A DNA stretch of 50,386 nucleotides from Acidobacteriaceae bacterium. GTDB lineage: Bacteria; Acidobacteriota; Terriglobia; Terriglobales; Acidobacteriaceae. Location: NCBI GenBank assembly GCA_025361625.1, contig JANYKL010000059.1, forward strand, positions 1 to 50,386. Reading direction: 5' to 3'. The notes under the pieces were generated by a model that was not told the DNA's origin, ran no database searches, and worked only from the letters and a program-made list of their open reading frames with translations. The translations under genes were made by a program, and so were the position numbers. Shown in pieces: positions 42,003 through 50,386 of this stretch. The stretch's first letter is position 1. Each line of letters starts with the position of its first letter.

Positions 42003-42038
42003 GCAGCACCTAACCTTTGTGACCTGTTTCTATTTTGA

Positions 42039-43289
42039 TTAGTGGCGTGAAATGCGCTGCAATACCTCGCTAAACTTGGCGATCTCCTCCACGGTGTTGT
42101 AGTGGACCAGAGATGCCCTTACGGCGCCCGTTTCTGGTGGAACTCCCAACCGGCGAAGTAGACGTGGCGAGTACATATTGCCGTCGCGCACACCGATGCC
42201 GTTTTCCGCGCAAAAAACGGCTACTCGGGCAGCCGGCACTCCGTTCAGGTTGAAACAAATCGTTGGAACTCGCTGCTTGAGCTGGCCCGGCTCCCGGACT
42301 CCGTAAACGGTGACATCTCCGAGTTCCGCGAGAGTCCGAAGAACTTCTGCAGACAACGTCGCCTCGTATTCGCGAATTGCCTCCATCGCAGCGACCAGGC
42401 GTTCACGCGATGAAGCGGATGGCGAATCTGAAAGCAAGCTGCCTCCCAGTCCTTCCAAATACGAGACGGCGGCGTTCATACCGGCTACGTTCTCATATAC
42501 GAAGGTGCCGACCTCGATCTTGCCGGGGATTTCGTCGGGAATGAAATCTTCGCGAAAGGTTGGTAGTGCTTCCAGAAGCCCACGCTTTCCCCACAAAAAA
42601 CCCATGTGGGGCGCAAAAATCTTATAGCCCGAACACACTAAATAGTCGCAGTCCCAATCCTGAACATCGATGACTCCGTGTGGAGCATAGTGAACCGCAT
42701 CCAGAAAGACTTCAGCTCCCGCGGCATGCGCCATGCTCGCGACTTCTTTCACATCGACGATTGACCCCAGCGCGTTCGAAGCGACTGCACACGCAACTAA
42801 ATGAGTTCGAGAGTTCAGCAAAGGTTCTAAGTCTTTTACGTGAAGGGTCCCATCCTCCCCCATCTTCCACCAGCGGATTTTCGCGCCTTTGCTCTCCAGC
42901 GCAAGCCAGGTGGCGATGTTGGCTTCATGATCTAAGTCGGTGACAATGATTTCCTTCCGTTCTCCCATGATCTCGGAGAGCGCAAGGCTGACGATGCGAA
43001 TAAAGGAAGTAGCATTCATACCGAACGCCACTTCGGATAGTTCGCGCGCATTCAGCAACGTCGCTACGCTCTGCCTCGCCTGCTGTATGGAAGCATCGAC
43101 TTCCTGACTGCGGCGATAGCGGCCGCCGCGCTGGACGTTACGGGAGACGAGGTGATGGCAGACCGCATCCAGCACGGACTGCGGAATCTGCGCCCCTGCA
43201 CCGTTGTCGAAAAAAATGAAGCCGTCGGTGCTATTCAAGGCCGGAAATTGCCGTCGTATCGAATCGATTGGAAAATTTGAGATGGGCAT
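42039..43289 (-). CDS. Cysteine-desulfurase-like PLP enzyme (class V aminotransferase fold)
   Basis: Pyridoxal-phosphate enzyme of 416 residues, cytoplasmic. FIFFDNGAGAQIPQSVLDAV near 25-44 is the subgroup start. TDLDHEANIATW near 137 and FLDAVHYAPHGVIDV near 195 are the cofactor-stacking and Asp/His parts, and the Schiff-base lysine is in VCSGYKIFAPHMG near 223. This branch (cysteine-desulfurase-like, not the housekeeping IscS/SufS) is often found with amino-acid breakdown genes. The ATG at 43289 follows the chimera gene stop by 3 bases without a Shine-Dalgarno, so it depends on translational coupling. A second fold-type I class V enzyme is in the same operon (44673-45911). Confidence 0.85.
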   Translation of the reverse strand: MPISNFPIDSIRRQFPALNSTDGFIFFDNGAGAQIPQSVLDAVCHHLVSRNVQRGGRYRRSQEVDASIQQARQSVATLLNARELSEVAFGMNATSFIRIVSLALSEIMGERKEIIVTDLDHEANIATWLALESKGAKIRWWKMGEDGTLHVKDLEPLLNSRTHLVACAVASNALGSIVDVKEVASMAHAAGAEVFLDAVHYAPHGVIDVQDWDCDYLVCSGYKIFAPHMGFLWGKRGLLEALPTFREDFIPDEIPGKIEVGTFVYENVAGMNAAVSYLEGLGGSLLSDSPSASSRERLVAAMEAIREYEATLSAEVLRTLAELGDVTVYGVREPGQLKQRVPTICFNLNGVPAARVAVFCAENGIGVRDGNMYSPRLLRRLGVPPETGAVRASLVHYNTVEEIAKFSEVLQRISRH

Positions 43290-43292
43290 TTT

Positions 43293-44633
43293 CTAGTGCG
43301 TTTGTATCTGCTGGTAGATGGAGGCGGCGTTGCTGGTAAATGTAGCTTCGTACTTCGGGTACTGCCTGAAATCAGCGTATTTCTCCATGTGGATGTCGTG
43401 CTGTACCTGCTCAAGTGTTTCGTTTTTCTGCTTCATTTTCCGCACCTGTTCGTAGAGGTCATTCAGATAATCGCGAAAACGCCGTAACTCCGGCTTCGTA
43501 GCGAGTTCGAAATGGCCCGGTACAACCCTTTCCAGAGGCAATTCCAAAACAAGGTCGAGAGCATGAATCCAACTCTCGACACTGCCATCATCCATCGCCG
43601 GCGACGAATGGTTCAGGAACAAATCTCCCATAGAAATCGCTTGCTGTTCCGGAAAGTAGACCAAGGCGTCTCCGGAGGTATGTGCCCTTCCAGGAAAATA
43701 AACTCGGGCGGTGTATGGCTCGAGATGCAAGGTAACCTGATCCTGAAAAGTGAGGTTTGCAGGCTCAAAGTGGAATGCCTTCATACCCGAATTCTTTTGC
43801 AGGGCGAGCGTACGCTCACGCGTGAAGTCCGTGCTGATCACCGTTGCTGATGGACCAACCACCGCGTTCCCTCCCTGATGATCCGGGTGATAGTGCGTAT
43901 TTACCACGTACTTCACCGGCAAGGCCGAGACTCTCCGGATCGCGGCAAGTAACTTCGCACCTTCCGTTTCATTCAATCCCGTATCCACAACCAAAATGCC
44001 CGCTTGTCCAACCAGAAACGTGGAATTTGCGCTGGCATCATTGTCGGAGATGTAGGCGTAAAGTCCCCTCCCAATCTGGCTCACCGTGGGTTCAGAAAGA
44101 GGAGGGCCTGATACGTGCATGCGATGGCCGATCACGTCTCCAACATTGATCGCGTCGCGAAGCGCCACATCCGAGTATCCTTCCACTCCCACACTGCGAA
44201 CCGCGGTGAATCCGGCAAGCAGCGTAAGGCGCACGTTCTTTGCACCAATGAGAGCGGCACGCGGCGAAGAGATAACCAGGCCTTCGTATCCGCCGCCGCC
44301 CGCGTCGGACGTCAGGTGAGTGTGGGCGTCGATGAATCCGGGCAGTAGCGTCGCATCTCCGAGATCGATAGGTGTTGCACCAGAAACAGCAGTGGGGGTG
44401 CCGCTCGAGACGGAAGTGATCTTGTTCCCAACGATGACGATCACCGGCCCCTCAAACATGCGTCCGGTTGATGGATCAAACATGCGACCGGCTCGAACGA
44501 CGATCGTCTGACCCGCTTTCACTTCGTCGCGGAAGCTGCTCTGGGCGAAAGAATTCGCCACGACAAAAAGTAGTAGGGAAGCGGCGAATATGATTCGACA
44601 AAACCGGCCGTAACAACTGGTGCCGAAGACCAT
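43293..44633 (-). CDS. Chimera: amidohydrolase N-terminal part fused to metallo-beta-lactamase-fold hydrolase
   Basis: A 446-residue exported protein. Residues 1-30 are a signal peptide. Residues 40-180 are the N-terminal part of a secreted imidazolonepropionase-like amidohydrolase (PGFIDAHTHL with H104 and H106, GFTAVRSVGV, RMHVSGPPLS). At about residue 181 (nucleotide 44093) the sequence turns into a complete metallo-beta-lactamase domain: IGRGLYAYISDNDASANST, NTHYHPDHQGG (H247, H249, D251, H252), GRAHTSGD, SMGDLFLN and VVPGHFEL. The amidohydrolase lacks its remaining metal ligands and cannot form a full barrel; the second domain has all its ligands and should be active. GGGAG is 8 bases before the ATG. 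It looks like an in-frame fusion of two neighbouring genes. It sits between two PLP-enzyme genes. Confidence 0.85.
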   Translation of the reverse strand: MVFGTSCYGRFCRIIFAASLLLFVVANSFAQSSFRDEVKAGQTIVVRAGRMFDPSTGRMFEGPVIVIVGNKITSVSSGTPTAVSGATPIDLGDATLLPGFIDAHTHLTSDAGGGGYEGLVISSPRAALIGAKNVRLTLLAGFTAVRSVGVEGYSDVALRDAINVGDVIGHRMHVSGPPLSEPTVSQIGRGLYAYISDNDASANSTFLVGQAGILVVDTGLNETEGAKLLAAIRRVSALPVKYVVNTHYHPDHQGGNAVVGPSATVISTDFTRERTLALQKNSGMKAFHFEPANLTFQDQVTLHLEPYTARVYFPGRAHTSGDALVYFPEQQAISMGDLFLNHSSPAMDDGSVESWIHALDLVLELPLERVVPGHFELATKPELRRFRDYLNDLYEQVRKMKQKNETLEQVQHDIHMEKYADFRQYPKYEATFTSNAASIYQQIQTH

Positions 44634-44672
44634 GATTGTTTCTCCCGCCCTCGTCTTCTGCTACGTCTTCTT

Positions 44673-45911
44673 CTACGACTCGCTTCCTGCAACCACCGCA
44701 GGCGGTGCCGTCACCAGCGTTTCAAGGTTTTGCTCTAACAAGCGGAGCACAAATTTCACATCGTCCAGGGTGTTGTAGGCGTGAAAAGAAATTCTTAGCC
44801 CATCGTGCCGGCTGGAACAAATTACTCCATCCTTTGCGAATAGCCGTACCAAACCCTCGGCGTCTTTCGATTGGAGGACGACGAGAGGTCCTTCGCTATC
44901 CAGTGGAGTCTTAATTTGGATCCCAAGTTCCGAAGCGCCATGGATCAACGCCGTCGTCAGAATGCGAATCTGGTCGGCCACTTTCTGCAATCCGAATCGC
45001 TGCAGCAGTTTTACACCTGCGATTGCACCGTAAATGGTTGGGATCGGGGGCGTCCCGGACTCGAATCGCCGCGCGCCCGGGGCTGGGTCAAGAAGCCTTA
45101 CATCAAAAGCAAATGGATTCCTCTGGCCGAACCAGCCGGTGACGGTTGGCACCAGAGACTCAGCGAGCGATTTGCGCACGTACATGAAAGCGAGGCCTGG
45201 AGGGCCGAGCAGATACTTTAGGGTGCCGCTAACGTAGGCGTCCACTTGCATCGTTTTCACATTGATCGGGCGAGTTCCGCTGTCCTGGTAGTCATCGAGC
45301 AGCAAGAGAGCTCCGCGATCATGCGCGATCTTCGTAATTTCGGCGACCGGACTACGAAAGCCATTCATGAAGCACACATGAGTCAAAGGAACGATCAGCG
45401 TATTGCGATCCACCAGCGCATCGTAAGCTTCCACCCGAATTCGTCCCTTCTCCGCTTCGACAAAAGATACGTTGGCCCCGCGGGGACGTTGCGCAAGCCA
45501 GATATGCCCCATGGTAGGGAAATCAAATTCGCCTATCACCACTTTGTTCCGGTCTTTATATGACAGTGCGCTGGCAAGAGCATTGACGCCAGCCGACGCG
45601 CTGGCCACAAGAGCGACCTCTTCAGGCTCCGCCCCTATTAATTCCGCAAACAAGCGGCGCCCGGATTCGTACTGCTCGACCCAAATATCCCAGGGAGAAC
45701 CATGTCTGTGCCAACTGGCTAGATATTCCAGCATGCCCAGTTCAACGTCCTGAGAAAGGGCTCCCTGAGAGCAACTGTTAAGGTATATCTTCTCCCTTAG
45801 AACCGGGAACCGTTTGCGAAAACTTTCCACATTGTGAGTCAACGTTTTGCTCGCCTTTGACGCTGGATAGAGTTGTCGTTCTGAAATCCGGCACCGCACT
45901 AGTGGGCGCAA
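44673..45911 (-). CDS. Class V aminotransferase-fold PLP enzyme
   Basis: PLP enzyme of up to 412 residues related to kynureninase, isopenicillin-N epimerase-like and cysteine-lyase enzymes. YLNSCSQGALSQDVELGMLE near 42-61 is the N-terminal part, VVIGEFDFPTMGHIWLAQ near 125 and LLLLDDYQDSGTRPINV near 200 hold the cofactor Asp, and the lysine is in YVSGTLKYLLGPPGLAF near 228. The first codon is not certain: TTG at 45911 or GTG at 45830, the latter being closer to the family start. It is the first gene of the leftward operon, 39 bases before the chimera gene, and diverges from the receptor gene. Confidence 0.85.
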   Translation of the reverse strand: MRPLVRCRISERQLYPASKASKTLTHNVESFRKRFPVLREKIYLNSCSQGALSQDVELGMLEYLASWHRHGSPWDIWVEQYESGRRLFAELIGAEPEEVALVASASAGVNALASALSYKDRNKVVIGEFDFPTMGHIWLAQRPRGANVSFVEAEKGRIRVEAYDALVDRNTLIVPLTHVCFMNGFRSPVAEITKIAHDRGALLLLDDYQDSGTRPINVKTMQVDAYVSGTLKYLLGPPGLAFMYVRKSLAESLVPTVTGWFGQRNPFAFDVRLLDPAPGARRFESGTPPIPTIYGAIAGVKLLQRFGLQKVADQIRILTTALIHGASELGIQIKTPLDSEGPLVVLQSKDAEGLVRLFAKDGVICSSRHDGLRISFHAYNTLDDVKFVLRLLEQNLETLVTAPPAVVAGSES

Positions 45912-46197
45912 ACTTACTGCGAGCGATGGCGGAATGTCAACAGAATTGTGTTATCTGATATTCAGTAGGTATGTCAGTGACGCGTCTTAAACTCGGTACT
46001 CGTTATAGCGCGTTTGTTTGCGTTTATGGCTGATATTTCCAGAAAACACGTTGCGCTTCTTTCGCGGCCTGAGCCCATTGCTTGCGAATTAACACACGAA
46101 GGGACGCCAAAACTCTCCCTCTGATATATCAATTTAATTCTCTTGACATAGCGGGCAGAGGGCGGTAATTTTGCCCCGCTTGGTTAAAGGAGAATTC
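45912..46197. other. Divergent promoter region of the third receptor
   Basis: About 290 bases. It holds the rightward promoter at 46143-46171 (listed separately), AT-rich sequence around 46118-46142 including a GATATATC palindrome, and the leftward start region. No gene was seen. Confidence 0.4.
46143..46171 (+). promoter_or_regulatory. Sigma-70-type promoter of the third receptor gene
   Basis: TTGACA (46143-46148) and TAATTT (46166-46171) are 17 bases apart and 26 bases upstream of the ATG at 46198. An imperfect inverted repeat (AGCGGGCA at 46150-46157 and TGCCCCGCT at 46172-46180, one extra C) embraces the -10 box and would cover the transcription start if bound or folded. Confidence 0.65.
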
Positions 46198-49100
46198 ATG
46201 GCCAATGAAAAGTCCGCCCTCCATTTCACGTCGCTAGTTGTCTTGCTAGTGACCCTGGCCGTTGGAAGTTCGGTCGCGCAACTGTTCCCCGGCCGAATCA
46301 CAGGAGTTGTCCGTGATGCTCAGGGGGCAGTCGTCCCCGGTGCCACCGTCAAGCTCTCGAATCCAACCACGGGGTTGGAGCGCACAGGCACGACGGACGA
46401 TACCGGTAACTTCCATTTTCTCGAGTTGCCGATCGGCAGCTTTCGATTGACCATCACCAAAGAAGGCTTTGGAACGTCCATCATCACCGATATCGAAACA
46501 TCCCAAGGAATTGTCAACACGATCGATCCTGTTCTGACCGTTGGCTCCGTAAGTTCGCGAGTCGAAGTTCTATCGACCCCTCCTCTTATCCAGACGGAAA
46601 CGAATTCTACTGGCGGCCAACTCAGCGAAGTCCAGGTCGAGTCTCTGCCGATCGGAAATAGCGACTACACGCGTTTGGCGTTGGTCCTTCCGGGCGTGAC
46701 TCAAAACAGCAATTTCGCCTTCGCGCAGTACACCATCAACGGATCGCGATCACGGTCAAATGGGTTCAACATCGATGGCGCATCCGACACAGATCCATCC
46801 ACCTATCTGCCGTCGATCAACGAGGGCGGCAATTCTGCGACGGCGGCGACGCGTCTGCCACTCGATGCGATCGAAGAAGTTAGCATTTCAGCGAACGCTG
46901 GCGCGGACAGCGGGCAGAACTCCGGCAGCGTCATGAACGTGACAATTCGTAGTGGAACAAATGATTTTCATGGCTCCGTCTACGAAATGCATCGCGATGC
47001 CGCGCTTGACGCCGCAAATTTCTTCGAGAATCTCGGCGGTGTTCCGAAAGCTCACTTCGTATGGAATGAGTTCGGCGGAACCGTGGGTGGCCCCATCAGG
47101 ATTCCCCATGTCTACGACGGCCGGAATCGCACCTTCTTTTTTGCCGGATACGATGGCAGTCGCTTGCGGCTGGGCACAACCCTCAACGGCAACGCCCCAA
47201 CTCCGGATCAAATTCAAACGGCCACAAACTTAATTCAGTCGCAAGGCAAAACGCCGAATCAACTGGGGCTGAATATTGTCGGTTTATATTCTTCACTTGG
47301 TCTGTCAGGGCGCTTCGTCGTTGACAATCGAGGACAGCAAGCTCCGAATAGCGGAGTTTTGAAGATTGATCACCGAATATCAACCTCCGATTCTCTGTCC
47401 GCGCGATATCTTCATGGCCAGGGCGAAGACGAATATCCCGGCGGTGGGCCCGGACCTGGAGGCGGTTCGCAGTTGGGCCCCTGGTTTGGCGTAACGCCTA
47501 CCGTAGCTGACAACTTCGCGATCAGCGAAGTTCATTTATTCGGTCCCAGCCTGATCAACACGCTCCGATTGGGCTGGAACCGATTCAGTCAATTTCAAAA
47601 GGGTCGCGATGCAGACGTCAATCCTGCGACCATCGGGCTCGATACCGGAGTGGGACCAGTCAGCTACGGTATTCCTGAAATCGATACCACCGGCTTTACG
47701 AACTTGGGTCTCCAATATGGAGCGGGCGGCCGAGTTGCAACGAGTTATCAAATTGCCGACGACGTCAATTGGATACGTGGCGCGCACGCATGGAGATTCG
47801 GTTTCAACTTTCTGCACAACTATTCAAACTACACGCTCGCCGGTGGACGTGGGATCTTCTCTTTCACCGGTTCGCAGCTAGGCAATAGTCTTACTTCAGA
47901 CAGCGCGCTGGCAAGTCTTGTCGACTTGATTGCAGGTCTCCCGACGCCCGGTTCCGGCCTGACACAAATTACTCGCGTCGGCACTCCCCGCGCCAATATC
48001 GATCAGAACATCATCAGCGGTTTCGCAATGGATACCTACAAGCTGACGCCGCGCCTGACACTGGTCGCCGGTCTACGGTACGATTTTTTTACGACCGTAA
48101 ACGAATCGCGCGGACGCTTCTCCGTTTTTGATCCCAGTCAGGGGCTGATACAGACATCGCACCTCTATAACGCCCCGAAGGCCAACTTCGGTCCCCGCGC
48201 TTCTCTTGCATGGGCGCCGACATGGTCGCTTATTCCAGGACACCAGACGGTCTTCCGCGCCGGATTCGGCATTTACTACGACACGATTCCGCTGAACAAC
48301 TTTGAGGAAGGGCTCGCGCAAAATCCTGTTGGCCCAACGGCGGGATTTACGATCGTACCCAACGCGCCGATTCCATTCGATGTTGGCGTTCCCATCTTCG
48401 GCACGGGCGCACCTGTACCTCCTTTCAACATCGCAAGCATCCAACGCAACCTGAAAACTCCCAATTCGCAAGAATGGAATGTCAATATTCAGCAGGAATT
48501 GAGTCAGAGATTTGTTTTCCAGCTGGCCTATGTTGGAAATCACAGCATTCACCAGCTCCAGCTTTTGGATATCAACCAACCCCCTCTGGGAGCGGGATAC
48601 GGGCCAGGTTGCGTAAATCCCCCGAGTTTCGCTTGTGAGCAAGCCGCCCGGCCATACAACGCCACCTTCCCAACCCTGGCGCAGATCAATACGATCTCGA
48701 GCCCGGGATACGCCCACTACCACTCGCTGCAGGCAACATTGAAGTCGAATGACTTCCATGGTTTAACTTCGCAAGTCTCGTTTACCTGGTCCCACAATAT
48801 GGATACAGCCTCGGAGGTTGAGGACTTTTTCGGGACGAGCGGATATGTGCCCCAGGATTCAAGGAACCTGAAGAGCAGCTACGGCAACTCGGAATTCGAT
48901 CAGAGGCGCGCTCTGGTCATTAGTTATGTCTATGCCATTCCAGGTCCTCAGGCTAAGAACGCGCTTGGCCATGCGCTCAAGAATTGGCAGGTGTCGGGAA
49001 CGACCACGCTGCGTGATGGTCTGGCCACACCGCTTCTGACTTTCGGGGACGAAAGTGGAGTTGGGAACTTCCGCACTCGATTCGATTGTGTCGGGCCGAT

Positions 49101-49440
49101 TCACTACCAACTGCGCGACTTCACCCTGCCCTATGCATCGCCAAGTTCGTTCGCTGATCCTGCTCCCGGAACATTTGGTAATTGTCCGCGCAATCCAATC
49201 GTGGCCCCAGGGTTGAATTCGTGGGATATCTCGCTGCAACGAACCTTCAAACTAGGAGAGCGGTTCGCCTTCCAGTTTCGAACAAGTTTCTTTAACGCGT
49301 TTAACCATCCGAATTTTGCCGAGCCCTCCCCCGACATCTCCACTAGAATTTCCGCCACGGCCGACGACGGTAGCTTCGATTCTCACTTCGGAGTTGGCGG
49401 ACCACGCAACATTCAGTTCATGGGCAAGTTGACCTGGTGA
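46198..49440 (+). CDS. TonB-dependent receptor, Oar-like, with carboxypeptidase-regulatory domain
   Basis: Outer-membrane channel of about 1080 residues, the smallest of the three. Order: signal peptide (1-28, TSLVVLLVTLAVGSSVAQ), a CarboxypepD_reg-like domain (about 30-110: RITGVVRDAQGAVVPGATVK, then DTGNFHFLELPIGSFRLTI), a plug (about 130-270: QVESLPIGNSDYTRLALVLP, FNIDGASDTD, VMNVTIRSGTNDFHGSVYEM) and a barrel ending GKLTW, with Trp instead of Phe as the last residue. AAAGGAGA lies 6 bases before the ATG at 46198; the upstream TTG at 46171 is part of the -10 box and is rejected. The M61 peptidase 33 bases downstream and the divergent amino-acid enzymes suggest peptide-derived substrates. 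Confidence 0.93.
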   Translation: MANEKSALHFTSLVVLLVTLAVGSSVAQLFPGRITGVVRDAQGAVVPGATVKLSNPTTGLERTGTTDDTGNFHFLELPIGSFRLTITKEGFGTSIITDIETSQGIVNTIDPVLTVGSVSSRVEVLSTPPLIQTETNSTGGQLSEVQVESLPIGNSDYTRLALVLPGVTQNSNFAFAQYTINGSRSRSNGFNIDGASDTDPSTYLPSINEGGNSATAATRLPLDAIEEVSISANAGADSGQNSGSVMNVTIRSGTNDFHGSVYEMHRDAALDAANFFENLGGVPKAHFVWNEFGGTVGGPIRIPHVYDGRNRTFFFAGYDGSRLRLGTTLNGNAPTPDQIQTATNLIQSQGKTPNQLGLNIVGLYSSLGLSGRFVVDNRGQQAPNSGVLKIDHRISTSDSLSARYLHGQGEDEYPGGGPGPGGGSQLGPWFGVTPTVADNFAISEVHLFGPSLINTLRLGWNRFSQFQKGRDADVNPATIGLDTGVGPVSYGIPEIDTTGFTNLGLQYGAGGRVATSYQIADDVNWIRGAHAWRFGFNFLHNYSNYTLAGGRGIFSFTGSQLGNSLTSDSALASLVDLIAGLPTPGSGLTQITRVGTPRANIDQNIISGFAMDTYKLTPRLTLVAGLRYDFFTTVNESRGRFSVFDPSQGLIQTSHLYNAPKANFGPRASLAWAPTWSLIPGHQTVFRAGFGIYYDTIPLNNFEEGLAQNPVGPTAGFTIVPNAPIPFDVGVPIFGTGAPVPPFNIASIQRNLKTPNSQEWNVNIQQELSQRFVFQLAYVGNHSIHQLQLLDINQPPLGAGYGPGCVNPPSFACEQAARPYNATFPTLAQINTISSPGYAHYHSLQATLKSNDFHGLTSQVSFTWSHNMDTASEVEDFFGTSGYVPQDSRNLKSSYGNSEFDQRRALVISYVYAIPGPQAKNALGHALKNWQVSGTTTLRDGLATPLLTFGDESGVGNFRTRFDCVGPIHYQLRDFTLPYASPSSFADPAPGTFGNCPRNPIVAPGLNSWDISLQRTFKLGERFAFQFRTSFFNAFNHPNFAEPSPDISTRISATADDGSFDSHFGVGGPRNIQFMGKLTW

Positions 49441-49473
49441 TGGATTCTCAAGACTGACGGGGGAGATTTGCGC

Positions 49474-50386
49474 ATGAGTGTTGTCAAACTCACATTGCCA
49501 GCGACAATTTCGCGGCCATTTATTTCGCTGCGGTTGATTTCGCGGTCATTGATTTCGCCGTTATTGACTCTAGGGGTGGTTTTCGTCGCATGCATCATGG
49601 CGTCCGCGCAGACGATCAAGCAACCTCCTGGGCCGATTACTATTTCGGTGGATGCAACCGACGTAGCGAACAAGGTTCTGCACGCTGAGCTCTCAATACC
49701 GAGTAAGCCCGGCACCCTCACCCTCTATTATCCAAAGTGGATGCCCGCCGACCATTCTCCCGATGGTCCGATCTGGAATGTCGCAGGGCTACACTTTTTC
49801 GCCGCCGGGAAACCGATTCCCTGGCTCCAGGACTCCGAGGATATGTATGCCTTCCACGTGGAGGTCCCTCAAGGGTCGAATTTAATTACCGCCAAACTCG
49901 ATTTCCTGCTTTCGGCCCCAGGGCCCACCATTGACTTCAGCGCCTCGGGCACGGCAAGGCTGTTCGTCCTCATGTGGAATCAGGTCGTCCTGTATCCCAG
50001 CGGATGGCCCGCCAACCAGATCACGTTCCAACCCAAGCTCACGGTCCCCAAAGGTTGGAAGTCGCACACCGCACTTCCGATTGCGGAACAATTGTCGGAG
50101 ACGATTACCTTCAAGCCTGTCACCTTGGATTTGCTGATCGACTCGCCCGTGCAATCAGGTGCCTACACAAAGGTGATTCCGTTGACTCCCGGCGAGAGCC
50201 CTTCCCACGAAATCGACTTGGCGGCCGATAGCGATTCGGCTCTCGAAATAGCCCCCGCGGTCATTGAAAACTACAAGCATCTGGTCAGGGAAGGCCAGGC
50301 ATTGTACGAGTCTCATCATTACCGCGAATATCACTTCCTGCTGACCTTGAGCGACAACATCATGGGATTGGGGCAAGAACATCACG
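49474..50386 (+). CDS. M61-family (glycyl aminopeptidase-like) peptidase, cut by the right edge
   Basis: N-terminal 304 residues of a secreted zinc peptidase. The frame from the ATG at 49474 begins with a long signal region (to about residue 48, ending CIMASAQ). The M61 N-domain follows: ITISVDATDVANKVLHAELS, LTLYYPKWMPADHSPDGPIW, LVLYPSGWPANQ-type strand (VVLYPSGWPANQITFQPKL) and YREYHFLLTLSDNIMGLGQE at the window end. The HExxH active site lies beyond the edge. GGGGGAG is 8 bases before the start. A run of four imperfect 15-base repeats sits in the signal region. It lies 33 bases after the receptor and is surely co-transcribed. Confidence 0.85.
   Translation, partial: MSVVKLTLPATISRPFISLRLISRSLISPLLTLGVVFVACIMASAQTIKQPPGPITISVDATDVANKVLHAELSIPSKPGTLTLYYPKWMPADHSPDGPIWNVAGLHFFAAGKPIPWLQDSEDMYAFHVEVPQGSNLITAKLDFLLSAPGPTIDFSASGTARLFVLMWNQVVLYPSGWPANQITFQPKLTVPKGWKSHTALPIAEQLSETITFKPVTLDLLIDSPVQSGAYTKVIPLTPGESPSHEIDLAADSDSALEIAPAVIENYKHLVREGQALYESHHYREYHFLLTLSDNIMGLGQEHH
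49507..49566 (+). repeat. Four imperfect 15-base tandem repeats in the M61 signal region
   Basis: Units at 49507-49521, 49522-49536, 49537-49551 and 49552-49566 all begin ATTTCGC and are in frame, giving a protein pattern of Ile-Ser followed by three residues, four times (ISRPF, ISLRL, ISRSL, ISPLL). They lengthen the stretch before the hydrophobic core of the signal peptide. Confidence 0.75.

Noticed and set aside
1-50386. CRISPR arrays, insertion sequences, integrases, rRNA genes, phage genes or a replication origin
   Set aside because: Looked for on both strands; no regularly spaced repeats, transposase motifs, rRNA-like stretches or phage proteins were seen.

Overview
The window looks like chromosomal DNA of a soil-type member of the phylum Acidobacteriota (Terriglobia-like). 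The grounds are three very large Oar-type TonB-dependent receptors with an N-terminal carboxypeptidase-regulatory domain, a Ser/Thr kinase with the TolB/TPR-type C-terminus common in that phylum, S9, M28 and M61 peptidases, moderately high GC, and a bS21 protein typical of the group. No read-through to a database was possible, so the taxonomic call is inference.

Region by region. (1) 1-1.9 kb: a leftward Ser/Thr kinase broken by a frameshift just after its membrane helix and running off the left edge. (2) 2.3-21 kb: a carbohydrate / sugar-acid utilisation region. A leftward set (2-hydroxyacid dehydrogenase, GH4 glycosidase, IolB-like cupin) diverges from a rightward set (FAH-family enzyme, IlvD/Edd sugar-acid dehydratase, unknown 144-aa protein, divergent polysaccharide deacetylase). 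They are followed by an MFS transporter, an S9 peptidase, a TonB-dependent receptor, a second MFS transporter, an AgaS-like SIS sugar isomerase and a LacI-family regulator. LacI-type palindromes with a GCGC or CG centre lie in the divergent promoter region at 5602, before the SIS gene at 19801-19827 and upstream of the regulator at 21251, suggesting one regulon. (3) 21.3-24.4 kb: a broken secreted-protein gene, an NTF2-like secreted protein, a frameshifted YflT/DUF2382 stress protein, rpsU, and a detached tRNA 3' end. (4) 24.4-35.7 kb: a leftward five-gene operon (GntR/FadR regulator, YVTN propeller, cytochrome b561, molybdopterin oxidoreductase, RraA-family protein) divergent from a second TonB-dependent receptor, an M28 peptidase and an APC permease. 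A strong promoter whose -35 box lies inside a dyad sits between the two directions. (5) 35.7-40.5 kb: mixed genes: a PolX-family protein whose polymerase aspartates are missing, a YciE/YciF ferritin-like protein, a VOC protein and an AraC regulator. (6) 40.6-50.4 kb: a leftward operon (class V aminotransferase, amidohydrolase/metallo-beta-lactamase chimera, cysteine-desulfurase-like enzyme, APC permease) divergent from a third TonB-dependent receptor and an M61 peptidase cut by the right edge.

How the parts fit: each receptor is followed or flanked by an inner-membrane transporter and/or a peptidase, so the window reads as three outer-membrane uptake modules, one probably for an acidic or acetylated carbohydrate and two with a peptide/amino-acid flavour. 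The most unusual items are the amidohydrolase/MBL chimera, the polymerase-dead PolX, the redox operon next to a FadR-type regulator, the candidate LacI regulon and several gene remnants. No rRNA, intact tRNA, CRISPR array, transposase, integrase or replication origin was seen.
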